Assembly: GCA_012728775.1 (NCBI GenBank)
Contig: JAAYEN010000211.1
Span: 1-9,184, forward strand
Direction of reading: 5' to 3'
Source of the DNA: Tissierellia bacterium
Lineage (GTDB): Bacteria > Bacillota_A > Clostridia > Tissierellales > Peptoniphilaceae
DNA length: 9,184 nt
The translations under genes and the position numbers were made by a program. The notes under the pieces were generated by a model, which worked only from the letters and a program-made list of their open reading frames with translations, made no database searches and was not told where the DNA came from. Of this stretch, positions 1 to 6,092 are shown piece by piece. How positions within the stretch are numbered: position 1 is the stretch's first letter; each line of letters begins with the position of its first letter.

Positions 1-9
1 ATAAAATAA

Positions 10-837
10 TCAGAAATCACTTTCCACTTCATTTTCTTCATAACTTATCCAGTCACTAAAACTCCCTGGATAAAGTTTAGGTTCTAGCCCTGCTTCTTCC
101 ATTAACATGAAGTTTACCGTAGCAGACACCCCTGAACCACAGTATAGTATTACCTCATCTTTATCTTGTAGTTCTTTGTAATGTTCCTTTATTTCATCTA
201 TACTTGGAAAGTCTTCAGATATTAATTCATCATATGGGTAGTTTATAGCACTTGGTATTCTTCCAGGGATTTTATCTAGTGGTTCAGACTCACCAGAATA
301 TCGAACATGATCTCTCGAATCTACTAAAGCTACGCCATCTTTGGAAATAGAGTCTCTTACATGTTCCATTTCTACTTTAATTTTATCGTTAATATTCACA
401 GTAAGAATTTCTGATTTATCTATAAATGGAGAAGATTCGCTAATATCTCCACCACTTCTTACCCATCCATTGTATCCGTCCTTTAAAACCTTAACATCGT
501 CTTTGCCAATGTATTTTAACAACCATAATAATCTTCCTGCAAAAGAAAGGCTTCCGTCATCGTAAATGATTACTGTAGACTCATCATCTATACCCAACTC
601 TTTCATATCTTCTACAAATCTATCTATATCAGGAAGAGGATGTCTTCCACCATGTTCAGAAAGTTCTCCAGTCATTACTTCCTCTAGGGAAACGAATTGG
701 GCATTGGGTATATGACCCGCATCATAAAGTTCTTGTCCAGCTAAAGGATCTGATAATTCTCCCCTTGCATCTAAAATTATCATATTATCTTTGTATAAAC
801 TTTCTTCTAACCATTTATAACTAACGAAATTCTTCAT
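10..837 (-). CDS. sseA: Two-domain sulfurtransferase (3-mercaptopyruvate / thiosulfate type)
   Basis: Tandem-rhodanese enzyme of 275 residues, the usual family length, predicted to move sulfur from 3-mercaptopyruvate or thiosulfate to an acceptor thiol or cyanide in the cytoplasm. The N-terminal, non-catalytic rhodanese domain covers about residues 5-130 (ILDARGE, AGHIPNAQ, GGRHPLP, GYNGW). The C-terminal domain covers about 150-265, with VDSRD, GRIPSAIN and the active-site loop CGSGVSAT, whose Cys233 is the persulfide-carrying residue. A CGSGV loop is typical of the mercaptopyruvate branch; thiosulfate rhodaneses more often carry CRKGV, so the first substrate is preferred, though this is inferred. 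The start is taken as the ATG at 835-837. An in-frame GTG three codons upstream (844-846) lies inside the Shine-Dalgarno sequence GAGGTG, which sits six bases before the ATG. No signal peptide is visible. The gene appears to be transcribed alone, behind the yjdM terminator. Confidence 0.93.
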   Translation of the reverse strand: MKNFVSYKWLEESLYKDNMIILDARGELSDPLAGQELYDAGHIPNAQFVSLEEVMTGELSEHGGRHPLPDIDRFVEDMKELGIDDESTVIIYDDGSLSFAGRLLWLLKYIGKDDVKVLKDGYNGWVRSGGDISESSPFIDKSEILTVNINDKIKVEMEHVRDSISKDGVALVDSRDHVRYSGESEPLDKIPGRIPSAINYPYDELISEDFPSIDEIKEHYKELQDKDEVILYCGSGVSATVNFMLMEEAGLEPKLYPGSFSDWISYEENEVESDF

Positions 838-868
838 ATATTTCACCTCTTAACAATTTATTACAAAT

Positions 869-874
869 ACTATA
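869..874 (-). promoter_or_regulatory. Candidate -10 box for the sulfurtransferase gene
   Basis: The minus strand reads GGGGGTATAGTAT here. TATAGT is a fair -10 match and would start the transcript about 25 bases before the ATG at 837. No good -35 hexamer lies 16-18 bases upstream, so the promoter is either weak or helped by an activator. The position just after the yjdM terminator supports a separate promoter here. Confidence 0.3.
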
Positions 875-909
875 CCCCCTGAATGTCAGATATACACCGT
901 CTAAATAAA

Positions 910-955
910 AAAGCTCACCTATTAGAATAAATAAATCATCCCAAGGGCAAGCTTT
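910..955 (-). terminator. Rho-independent terminator of yjdM
   Basis: On the minus strand AAAGCTTGCC (955 to 946) pairs with GGTGAGCTTT (919 to 910). This is ten base pairs with two G-U wobbles around a 26-base loop, followed by a T-rich tail (TTTTTTATTT counting the stem end). It begins five bases after the yjdM stop codon. The large loop makes it less compact than usual. Confidence 0.75.
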
Positions 956-960
956 GTATT

Positions 961-1296
961 TTATTTTTTTACGACACTGGACTTTAGATATATAATCCCA
1001 AATCCCTCTACTCTTCCTTGGATATCGTGGCCGTCTACTTCTTCATTTAGAATTTGAATGTTTTTTGCTTTCGATCCTTGTTTAATAGTATCATTTCCTA
1101 ATTTTAAGTCTTTTATAACAGTTACGTCATCACCATTTTCTATAGGATTTCCATTAGAATCTCTGATGATTAGTGCCTCTTCAGCAGCTTTTTGGCTCTC
1201 CTCTGTCCATTCGTTAAAACACATAGGACAAATATAAAGATGTCCCTCTTGATAAGTATATTCAGCGTCGCACTTCGGGCAGTTTGGTAAAGTCAT
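961..1296 (-). CDS. yjdM: YjdM/PhnA-family zinc-ribbon protein
   Basis: Small protein of 111 residues, full length for the YjdM (formerly PhnA) family. An N-terminal zinc ribbon uses CPKC (Cys6, Cys9) and CPMC (Cys23, Cys26), with the family's EYTYQEG and LYICPMC patterns between and around them. The C-terminal part (about 43-111) is the family's small beta-rich PhnA domain, with the signatures DSNGNPIENGDDVTVIKDLK and a final LKSSVVKK. The family is often labelled an alkylphosphonate uptake or utilization protein after the E. coli gene. That protein is not a C-P lyase component and its cellular role remains unclear, so no phosphonate role should be assumed; no phn genes are seen here. The start is supported by GAGGAGAT seven to eight bases upstream of the ATG. 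The gene has its own -10 box and its own terminator. Confidence 0.93.
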   Translation of the reverse strand: MTLPNCPKCDAEYTYQEGHLYICPMCFNEWTEESQKAAEEALIIRDSNGNPIENGDDVTVIKDLKLGNDTIKQGSKAKNIQILNEEVDGHDIQGRVEGFGIIYLKSSVVKK

Positions 1297-1330
1297 ATTA
1301 AAATCTCCTCTATGATTATTTTCTTTTTAT

Positions 1331-1336
1331 ATTATA
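1331..1336 (-). promoter_or_regulatory. Extended -10 promoter for yjdM
   Basis: The minus strand reads TATGGTATAATAT: a perfect TATAAT preceded by TG one base upstream (TGG-TATAAT), the extended -10 form that tolerates a poor -35. No convincing -35 is seen. The implied transcript start near 1324 leaves a leader of about 28 bases holding the GAGGAG ribosome binding site. Confidence 0.6.
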
Positions 1337-1410
1337 CCATAAAATCTAAAATTCTTTTTTTGCATAAACAAAGTAAATTTAATCTGATAATTTAATTTTA
1401 TTATAATATT

Positions 1411-2232
1411 TTAAAATTCTACAATAATTGTATCAGATTCCAAGGCTATACCTTGAAGTTGATATTTAGAAAAGTTTTCTTCATTGAGTTGAGCGAAATC
1501 TTCATCTTTTAGAAGAAATAATCGAATATTGCTTTGGATATTTTCACTTTTTAGCCAATTAATTAGAGTTTGTGAAAAATCTTCTAAACTAATTTCTAAA
1601 GAAGAATCTTTAATAAAAATGTTTTGACCTATTGATAAATCTAAATCCCTTAAATCCTCAATGGAATTGGGAATAATTTTACTTCTATTATTTGCAGATG
1701 CTATTACAACAAAATGGTTTTTTAAACCAACTAATTCGTCCATTTTTCCTTTAACTAAACTACGATAAATAGACTTTGCTCTAATATTAGGATAGTCATC
1801 CTCAATAGAAGATTTCCCATCTGTATATTTTCGGGTTACTGTGATAATATCTTCTTTATTACCATTTTCTGCTCTAGCTGATAAGTGTTCATGTTCTATA
1901 ACAGATCCTGTATAATATGCTACGTAAGAAAAAGAAACTTTATACTTGTCTTCAAGATAAACAAGAAGTTCTTCAATTGCAATAATGGATTTTTTCTGCA
2001 TAGTGCCTAATTCATCATAATCAGCAGATAAATTTTCCATTCTTAAAATTGCAATTTGGCGCTCTGTTAGCTGCACTACATTTTTTTCTGTCTTTACTTT
2101 TGGACTATTCCTATGGCAACCTGAAAAAACAAATACAAGTATAATTAATAATATTAGTATCTTATTTGGTAATAAATTAATCTTTTCATTTACACTATTA
2201 TAATAAATAGATTTTGCTTTGATTTTTATCAT
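1411..2232 (-). CDS. Predicted lipoprotein of unknown function
   Basis: Protein of 273 residues that I do not assign to a family. Residues 1-23 are polar and rather basic, 24-37 form a hydrophobic stretch (KILILLIILVFVFSG) and Cys39 closes a lipobox-like FSGC. It is therefore probably exported, lipid-modified at Cys39 (the only cysteine) and anchored on the outer face of the membrane. Phe at -3 of the lipobox and the long N-region are slightly atypical. The mature part (about 235 residues) starts with a charged, probably helical segment (about 53-97: LTERQIAILRMENL, then KKSIIAIEELLVYLEDKY). A mixed segment follows with aromatic SFSYVAYYTG, then VTRKYTDGKSS and a run of beta/alpha character to the C-terminus. 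The start is fixed by AAGGAG five to six bases before the ATG, with no later in-frame ATG before the hydrophobic segment. It has its own promoter and appears monocistronic. An extracytoplasmic binding or sensing role is possible but unproven. Confidence 0.85.
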   Translation of the reverse strand: MIKIKAKSIYYNSVNEKINLLPNKILILLIILVFVFSGCHRNSPKVKTEKNVVQLTERQIAILRMENLSADYDELGTMQKKSIIAIEELLVYLEDKYKVSFSYVAYYTGSVIEHEHLSARAENGNKEDIITVTRKYTDGKSSIEDDYPNIRAKSIYRSLVKGKMDELVGLKNHFVVIASANNRSKIIPNSIEDLRDLDLSIGQNIFIKDSSLEISLEDFSQTLINWLKSENIQSNIRLFLLKDEDFAQLNEENFSKYQLQGIALESDTIIVEF

Positions 2233-2270
2233 TGCTTCTCCTTATTATTACCTATTTTCATAATAGAATT

Positions 2271-2276
2271 ATTATA
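2271..2276 (-). promoter_or_regulatory. Extended -10 promoter for the lipoprotein gene
   Basis: The minus strand reads GTATGATATAATAATT: TATAAT preceded by TGA, an extended -10. The -35 region is a poor match. The implied start near 2264 is about 32 bases before the ATG, with AAGGAG between. It lies just after the terminator of the preceding unit. Confidence 0.6.
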
Positions 2277-2304
2277 TCATACAAATAACATTAATTATTA
2301 TACA

Positions 2305-2344
2305 AAAAACTGCCATCAGGTTGAAATACCCAATGACAGTTTTT
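2305..2344 (-). terminator. Terminator after the M20 amidohydrolase
   Basis: On the minus strand AAAAACTG (2344 to 2337) pairs with CAGTTTTT (2312 to 2305). After one mismatch the stem continues with CAT/ATG, and the T-run (six T) follows. It begins two bases after the amidohydrolase stop codon. The A- and T-flanks are symmetric, so it could also stop plus-strand transcription, although no plus-strand gene enters from the left. Confidence 0.85.
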
Positions 2345-2346
2345 AT

Positions 2347-3510
2347 TTACTTGATAAATTCTAATGCATACTTCACAAAATATTCTGCTCCAGTTTTTAA
2401 GACATCTTCTTCAATCATAAATTTTGAATTATGATGAGGTGCGTCTTCATGTGGCATTTTACCACCTAAAAACATTAGACACCCAGGTATATTAAGAAGA
2501 TATTTAGCAAAATCTTCTCCTCCCATTTGTGGATCTTGATAAATTATATTTTCTTCTCCAATGATTTCACTTATAACTTTTCTTCCTAATTCCACACTTT
2601 CTTTTTCGTTAATTGTAGCAGGTGTTCCTTTATAATATGTTAACTTATATTCTCCTCTATTAGCTTCAACAATCCCCTTTATCACCCTATCCATCATATC
2701 AGGGAAAGTTTCTCGTTTAGCGTTGTCAAAGGTTCTAGTTGTTCCTAATAGTTCTGCTTTTTCTGGTATGACGTTTTCAGAATTTCCTGAGTTAAAGGCC
2801 GTCACGCTTAAAACCATAGGATTAATAGGAGAATTTTCTCTACTAACAAGATGTTGAAGGTTTTCCACTAAAAGAGTACCTATTGTAATTGGATCGACTG
2901 TCTGTTGGGGTTGAGCTCCATGTCCACCTTTTCCAAGTATTTCTATTTTAAAAGTATCAGCTGAAGCCATAATCGGTCCTTCTTGTAATGCAACTTTTCC
3001 AGATTCTATAGGATTCCAGATATGAATTGTTATTATCCTATCCACATTTTCATTTTCCAATATCTTTTCTTCTACTACGTGTTTTGCTCCGCTATCTTTA
3101 ATAAACTCTTCTGCTGGTTGAAATAAGAAAACTATTTTTCCAAGTTTGTCTTTTATTAAAGACATAGCTTTAGCTGCTCCTAAAAGCATACTAGCGTGTG
3201 CATCATGACCACAAGCATGCATAACTCCGTTATTTTTAGAAATAAAATCTATTTCATTTTCTTCTTGTACAGGTAGTGCATCTATATCAGCCCTAATAGC
3301 TAGTACTGGTCCTTCTTTTTCAGGATTTAGTATTCCGATAGCTCCCGTTTTAGTAATTTGTCTTGCTTCTATTCCCATATCTTTTAATTCATCTATAATT
3401 CGCTTTGAAGTTTTCACTTCTTCCCAACTTAGTTCTGGATTTTCATGGAAATGTCTTCTCATATCTATTATATAGTCTTCAATTTCTTTGCTTATATATT
3501 TGTATGCCAT
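2347..3510 (-). CDS. M20D-family amidohydrolase (N-acyl amino acid / hippurate hydrolase type)
   Basis: Cytosolic metallo-amidohydrolase of 387 residues, full length for peptidase family M20D, which removes acyl or aryl groups from N-acylated amino acids (hippurate, N-acetyl amino acids, indole-acetyl conjugates). The catalytic domain shows DIDALPVQEE (75-84), MHACGHDAHAS (97-107; Cys100 and His102 as metal ligands), FQPAEE (130-135; Glu134 as general base, Glu135 as ligand), TIHIWN (161-166; His163) and APHHNSKF (357-364; His360). Residues about 184-300 form the lid/dimerisation domain, with LGKGGHGAQP and GTTRTFD. All expected active-site residues are present. The substrate cannot be read from sequence. 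The ATG start has AAAAAAGGAG six bases upstream. The gene follows the membrane transporter by 62 bases, suggesting that the transporter brings in what this enzyme hydrolyses, but a terminator-like hairpin lies between them. Confidence 0.93.
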   Translation of the reverse strand: MAYKYISKEIEDYIIDMRRHFHENPELSWEEVKTSKRIIDELKDMGIEARQITKTGAIGILNPEKEGPVLAIRADIDALPVQEENEIDFISKNNGVMHACGHDAHASMLLGAAKAMSLIKDKLGKIVFLFQPAEEFIKDSGAKHVVEEKILENENVDRIITIHIWNPIESGKVALQEGPIMASADTFKIEILGKGGHGAQPQQTVDPITIGTLLVENLQHLVSRENSPINPMVLSVTAFNSGNSENVIPEKAELLGTTRTFDNAKRETFPDMMDRVIKGIVEANRGEYKLTYYKGTPATINEKESVELGRKVISEIIGEENIIYQDPQMGGEDFAKYLLNIPGCLMFLGGKMPHEDAPHHNSKFMIEEDVLKTGAEYFVKYALEFIK

Positions 3511-3528
3511 TTATTTCTCCTTTTTTCT

Positions 3529-3563
3529 AAAAAAAAGCGAAGGAATTAATCCATCGCTCTTTT
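3529..3563 (-). terminator. Terminator or attenuator between transporter and amidohydrolase
   Basis: On the minus strand AGCGA-t-GG (3558 to 3551 with neighbours) pairs with CC-t-TCGCT around a seven-base loop, ATTAATT. Four further A-T pairs follow after one mismatch, and the stem is followed by eight T residues (3536 to 3529, the inner ones overlapping the stem base). It starts about ten bases after the transporter stop codon. The T-run ends two bases before the purine-rich Shine-Dalgarno region of the amidohydrolase gene (3526 to 3517). It has the form of an intrinsic terminator, probably a partial one that lowers expression of the second gene. Confidence 0.75.
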
Positions 3564-3572
3564 AAGTGTTCT

Positions 3573-4748
3573 TTAGAACAAGTTTACAAAATATCCTGCA
3601 ACTATAACTGATGTTATGGTAACAGTTACAAATCCTCCAACTATCATTTGAGGCAGCATGCGATCTGTAAGATATTTTTCTTCCTCTTCATTTTTAACCA
3701 ATGCTTTAATGGACTCCATTGTAAGAATGTAGTTAGGAGGAAAACCATATAGCGCTGTCAATGAAACAGCACAAGCCATATTCCAACTCATTCCTAAAAC
3801 TTTACCTACAATTATAGAAGCTATACAAAGTCCTAAAACTCCAAGTACAATTATTATAGCCATAGGTCCAATAGCCGCTATTAATATTTCTGGTGTAGAA
3901 TCTTTTAATCCTGCAAATACAAATATCATTAATGTAAACATTAAAAATCCATAAGATTTCGCTTTGTTAAGTGAATCTGGATCTAAGAATCCCACTTCAG
4001 TTAATATAATACCGATAAATAGTGCAACTACTGCTGAATTTATTCCAGTCAAGCCTGCTATTTTAGAAGCAATCCATGCAGATACCATCATTTTCGCTAA
4101 TATCAAAGCAGTAGTGTTATAGTTATCTGGAATTGGTGGAATAATTTTCCACGCTGGCTTTTCAGGTACAGAAGCTTCAACTTCTTGTATAACTGTATGC
4201 TCGCCTTTGTGATAACTTTCTAAAAGCTTTTTACCTTCCATCTTCAGAAATATTGCTGTAATTGGATAGCCCACAAAACCTTGTACCGAATACATTGCTA
4301 TGGCAAGGGTAGCTGCAGTCGTTAAACCTAATTCAGTTGCTGCTTCTTGCATCATAATTGCTGCAACGATTCCTCCAGTTAGAGGTGGTAATCCAGCTAC
4401 TATGTATTCTCTTTCCACAAATGCACTAGCTATAAACCATACTAATACAATCATTCCTGCAATTCCTGCTAATGCAATTAATATAACTTTCCATTGTTGC
4501 AATAATTGTTTAATACTAATAATCGTACCCATATGTGTCAAACACAGCATAATAACCAATGTACCACCTAGAGGTGCTCCTAAACCAGCAAGCTCCACTA
4601 TATCATACGGGAAGAATGTCCAATAACCTATCATAATAAGAACTGCCGTAACAAAAACTGATGGAATCCAAGCTTTTGTTTTATTTCCAATAAACTCTCC
4701 TATATAATACGCTACTGCTAAAACTAATAATGCTACTATATTACTCAC
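3573..4748 (-). CDS. Multi-pass membrane transporter, GltS-like
   Basis: Integral membrane protein of 391 residues with about ten to twelve hydrophobic segments in two halves: roughly 2-20, 28-43, 58-76, 88-109, 118-168 (including a Gly-rich, possibly re-entrant stretch, GLPPLTGGIVAAIMMQEAA), then 212-231, 236-254, 264-281, 286-314, 320-340 and 364-389. A polar, probably cytoplasmic loop (about 170-208) separates the halves. The second half has a matching stretch, SLTALYGFPPNYILTMESIK, at the equivalent place. This inverted two-half layout with central loops resembles the sodium/glutamate symporter (GltS) fold. The assignment is by architecture and weak motif likeness only, and no substrate is claimed. 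The start is GTG at 4746-4748, with a perfect AGGAGG seven bases upstream. As the first gene of a unit with an M20D amidohydrolase, it may import an acylated or conjugated amino acid, or export a product. Confidence 0.75.
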   Translation of the reverse strand: MSNIVALLVLAVAYYIGEFIGNKTKAWIPSVFVTAVLIMIGYWTFFPYDIVELAGLGAPLGGTLVIMLCLTHMGTIISIKQLLQQWKVILIALAGIAGMIVLVWFIASAFVEREYIVAGLPPLTGGIVAAIMMQEAATELGLTTAATLAIAMYSVQGFVGYPITAIFLKMEGKKLLESYHKGEHTVIQEVEASVPEKPAWKIIPPIPDNYNTTALILAKMMVSAWIASKIAGLTGINSAVVALFIGIILTEVGFLDPDSLNKAKSYGFLMFTLMIFVFAGLKDSTPEILIAAIGPMAIIIVLGVLGLCIASIIVGKVLGMSWNMACAVSLTALYGFPPNYILTMESIKALVKNEEEEKYLTDRMLPQMIVGGFVTVTITSVIVAGYFVNLF

Positions 4749-4779
4749 ACAAACGCCTCCTTTTTAAACATATTTTTCT

Positions 4780-4796
4780 ATATATTTTTAATATAT
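4780..4796. promoter_or_regulatory. Inverted repeat at the transporter transcription start
   Basis: ATATATT-ttt-AATATAT is a perfect seven-base inverted repeat located at the expected start point of the transporter transcript. The position suits a repressor operator or a small leader hairpin. The sequence is purely A+T in an A+T-rich spacer, so chance is a real alternative. Confidence 0.25.
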
Positions 4797-4802
4797 GATT
4801 CA

Positions 4803-4831
4803 ATATTATAAAAGTTTACAATCTTTGTCAA
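4803..4831 (-). promoter_or_regulatory. Sigma-A promoter of the transporter/amidohydrolase unit
   Basis: On the minus strand a perfect -35, TTGACA (4831 to 4826), is followed after 17 bases by TAATAT (4808 to 4803); a TATAAT at 4810 to 4805 overlaps it at 15-base spacing. The start would be near 4796, giving a leader of about 48 bases with AGGAGG before the GTG. This is the best-matching promoter in the window. Confidence 0.75.
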
Positions 4832-4935
4832 ATTATTTTTGATCAATATAAAATACTTTGAATAATAATGTAGGAAAATATTGGTTTTTCAAGAGTTGCA
4901 GCAATTTTTATGATATTATATCTTTAGGTGATTTT

Positions 4936-5220
4936 ATGAAATTTAAAAATCCTTATATGCGTAAAATTAAAAATACTCATCTGTTACTCGTCTCATGTAA
5001 TCTATGTAAGACTCCTCTTTTGATTTATCAAAAAGGGGGCAGAGGTAACTTAATTAAGATACAAAGAGATCGTATTGTAGAATTAGAGTTTGATATAGAC
5101 GAAATGGGTAATGGACTTTATTGTATTAATTGTGGAGAACATTTAGGGTCTCTTCGTGATTATTTTGGCGTACCTTCTTATTTTTTAATTAGAGGTTTAG
5201 TAAATTCTAGGCGGATTTAG
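4936..5220 (+). CDS. Small zinc-ribbon protein of unknown function
   Basis: Protein of 94 residues and the only plus-strand gene in the window. It has two CxxC knuckles, CNLC (Cys21, Cys24) and CINC (Cys63, Cys66), about 38 residues apart, the pattern of a treble-clef or ribbon zinc site. Between them lies a basic segment, YQKGGRGNLIKIQRDRI (31-47), then an acidic one, ELEFDIDE. The N-terminus (MKFKNPYMRKIKN) and C-terminus (RGLVNSRRI) are basic, so nucleic-acid or ribosome contact is possible, but I do not recognise a characterised family. The start at 4936 is chosen because AGGTGA sits just upstream. The reading frame is open back to an ATG at 4858, but that stretch lacks a ribosome binding site and reads as non-coding spacer. 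It is divergent from the transporter and convergent with the uronate operon. No signal peptide or membrane segment is visible. Confidence 0.75.
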   Translation: MKFKNPYMRKIKNTHLLLVSCNLCKTPLLIYQKGGRGNLIKIQRDRIVELEFDIDEMGNGLYCINCGEHLGSLRDYFGVPSYFLIRGLVNSRRI

Positions 5221-5307
5221 AAATGATTTAAAAAAATTGCTCTTTAATTCTATATATATCGTATGTAATAAAATTTTCATATTTTTCTACAATATCTTTT
5301 CTGTTTT

Positions 5308-5343
5308 GATTGCTTCTTTATTGGTTTTGGGCAATCTTTTTTT
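5308..5343 (+). terminator. Candidate terminator of the zinc-ribbon gene
   Basis: On the plus strand GATTGC (5308-5313) pairs with GCAATC (5331-5336) around a 17-base loop and is followed at once by seven T residues (5337-5343). The stem is short and lies about 88 bases after the stop codon. Its loop contains one arm of a second, incompatible inverted repeat (5314-5323 with 5344-5353), so which structure forms is uncertain. Confidence 0.5.
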
Positions 5344-5353
5344 CAATAAAGAA
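5314..5353. repeat. Perfect 10-base inverted repeat overlapping two terminators
   Basis: TTCTTTATTG (5314-5323) and CAATAAAGAA (5344-5353) are exact reverse complements separated by 20 bases. The pairing interleaves with the GATTGC/GCAATC stem at 5308-5336, and the second arm directly abuts the operon terminator hairpin at 5354-5399. The pairing could form on either strand's transcript. Confidence 0.6.
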
Positions 5354-5399
5354 ACCGACCTCTAATAACTAGATTTTAATCTAGCTCATTAAGGTCGGT
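5354..5399 (-). terminator. Long hairpin terminator of the uronate operon
   Basis: ACCGACCT (5354-5361) pairs with AGGTCGGT (5392-5399), and inside it CTAGATT/AATCTAG (5369-5384) pairs around a two-base loop. The two stems are joined by a partly paired region (TAAT with ATTA). On the minus strand the hairpin starts 53 bases after the aldolase stop and is followed by TTCTTTATT, a moderate T-rich tail. It probably ends the uxaC-to-aldolase transcript. Confidence 0.75.
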
Positions 5400-5452
5400 A
5401 ATTTTATATTTAGATTTAGAATATTTTTACTATATTTATATTTTTTTAACTT

Positions 5453-6070
5453 CTATCTAATTTCATTAATTTTCTTTTTAAAAGCCTTTGCTGTAGCTAC
5501 AACTTCTTCTTTAGTTCCGCTAGCTAGTTTGCCACCTACTCCTACGGCTATGCAACCTTTTTGAAGCCATTCTTGTACATTATCAAGACTTACACCACCT
5601 GTTGGAATAATTTCAGCTTGTGGTAGTGGACCTTTTATTGCTCCAATGTAAGAAGGTCCAAAGGCTGACCCTGGGAAGATTTTTATTGCAGCAGCACCAA
5701 ATTCAAGGGCTTTAACTACTTCTGTTGGTGTCAAGCAACCTGGCATATATGGAATCTTATACAGATTACATAGTTTTGCTACTTCTTCGTCAAATGCAGG
5801 ACTGATGATAAATTTTGCTCCATGGAGTATTGCAATTCTAGCAGTTGTAACGTCCAAAACAGTTCCTGCACCTGGAATAGCTTCTTCTCCCATACATTTA
5901 ACTACAGTATCCAATACTTCTAAGGCTCCAGGTATTGTAAATGTAATTTCCAGGAAATTTATTCCTCCTTCTACACAAGCTTCACAATACATCAGAGCTT
6001 GCTCTACATTATCTCCACGTATAACGGCAACAATTCCTGCACTATGAATTTGATTCATTATATTTGACAT
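5453..6070 (-). CDS. eda: KDPG / 4-hydroxy-2-oxoglutarate aldolase
   Basis: Class I aldolase of 205 residues (family usual about 205-215) that splits 2-keto-3-deoxy-6-phosphogluconate into pyruvate and glyceraldehyde 3-phosphate, the last step of hexuronate breakdown. It can often also act on 4-hydroxy-2-oxoglutarate. It is a single TIM barrel with VIRG (16-19), LEITFTIPGA (40-49; Glu41 as general acid/base), GAGTVLD (67-73), ISPAFD (89-94), MPGCLTPTE (109-117) and AIKIFPG (128-134; Lys130 as the Schiff-base lysine). It closes with the phosphate-binding PTGGVSLDN (156-164) and VGVGGKL. The Arg found after the Glu motif in the E. coli enzyme (EVTLRT) is Thr-Ile here, as in many firmicute members. 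AAGGAGA precedes the ATG by about six bases. It is the last gene of the operon, 22 bases after the GH3 gene. The gene might be named kdgA in firmicute usage. Confidence 0.94.
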   Translation of the reverse strand: MSNIMNQIHSAGIVAVIRGDNVEQALMYCEACVEGGINFLEITFTIPGALEVLDTVVKCMGEEAIPGAGTVLDVTTARIAILHGAKFIISPAFDEEVAKLCNLYKIPYMPGCLTPTEVVKALEFGAAAIKIFPGSAFGPSYIGAIKGPLPQAEIIPTGGVSLDNVQEWLQKGCIAVGVGGKLASGTKEEVVATAKAFKKKINEIR

Positions 6071-6092
6071 GTTTTCTCCTTACTATTTTCGA

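Noticed and set aside
341..565. Open frame of 74 codons on the plus strand
   Set aside because: It lies wholly opposite the well-supported sulfurtransferase gene and resembles no protein; it is an antisense shadow.
868..882. Possible CsoR/CstR-type operator (ATACCCCCT) at the sulfurtransferase promoter
   Set aside because: Such operators are inverted repeats with a matching GGGTAT half; only one half is present, so it is not enough to call.
1297..1410. A+T-rich inverted stretches between the lipoprotein gene and yjdM
   Set aside because: The pairings are A-T only with mismatches and no T-run is placed correctly, so no terminator is called; only the yjdM -10 box is supported here.
2305..2344. 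Possible riboswitch or leader RNA upstream of the lipoprotein gene
   Set aside because: The structure is a simple symmetric hairpin with A/T flanks placed two bases after a stop codon, fully explained as a terminator, and the lipoprotein promoter lies after it.
4300..4626. Open frame of 108 codons on the plus strand
   Set aside because: It is antisense to the transporter. Its long open stretch follows from the low-complexity hydrophobic codons on the other strand.
4858..4935. In-frame upstream extension of the zinc-ribbon gene
   Set aside because: It lacks a ribosome binding site and has spacer-like composition, while AGGTGA stands directly before the ATG at 4936.
5805..6047. Open frame of 80 codons on the plus strand
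   Set aside because: It is antisense to the aldolase active-site region, with no ribosome binding site or recognisable protein pattern.
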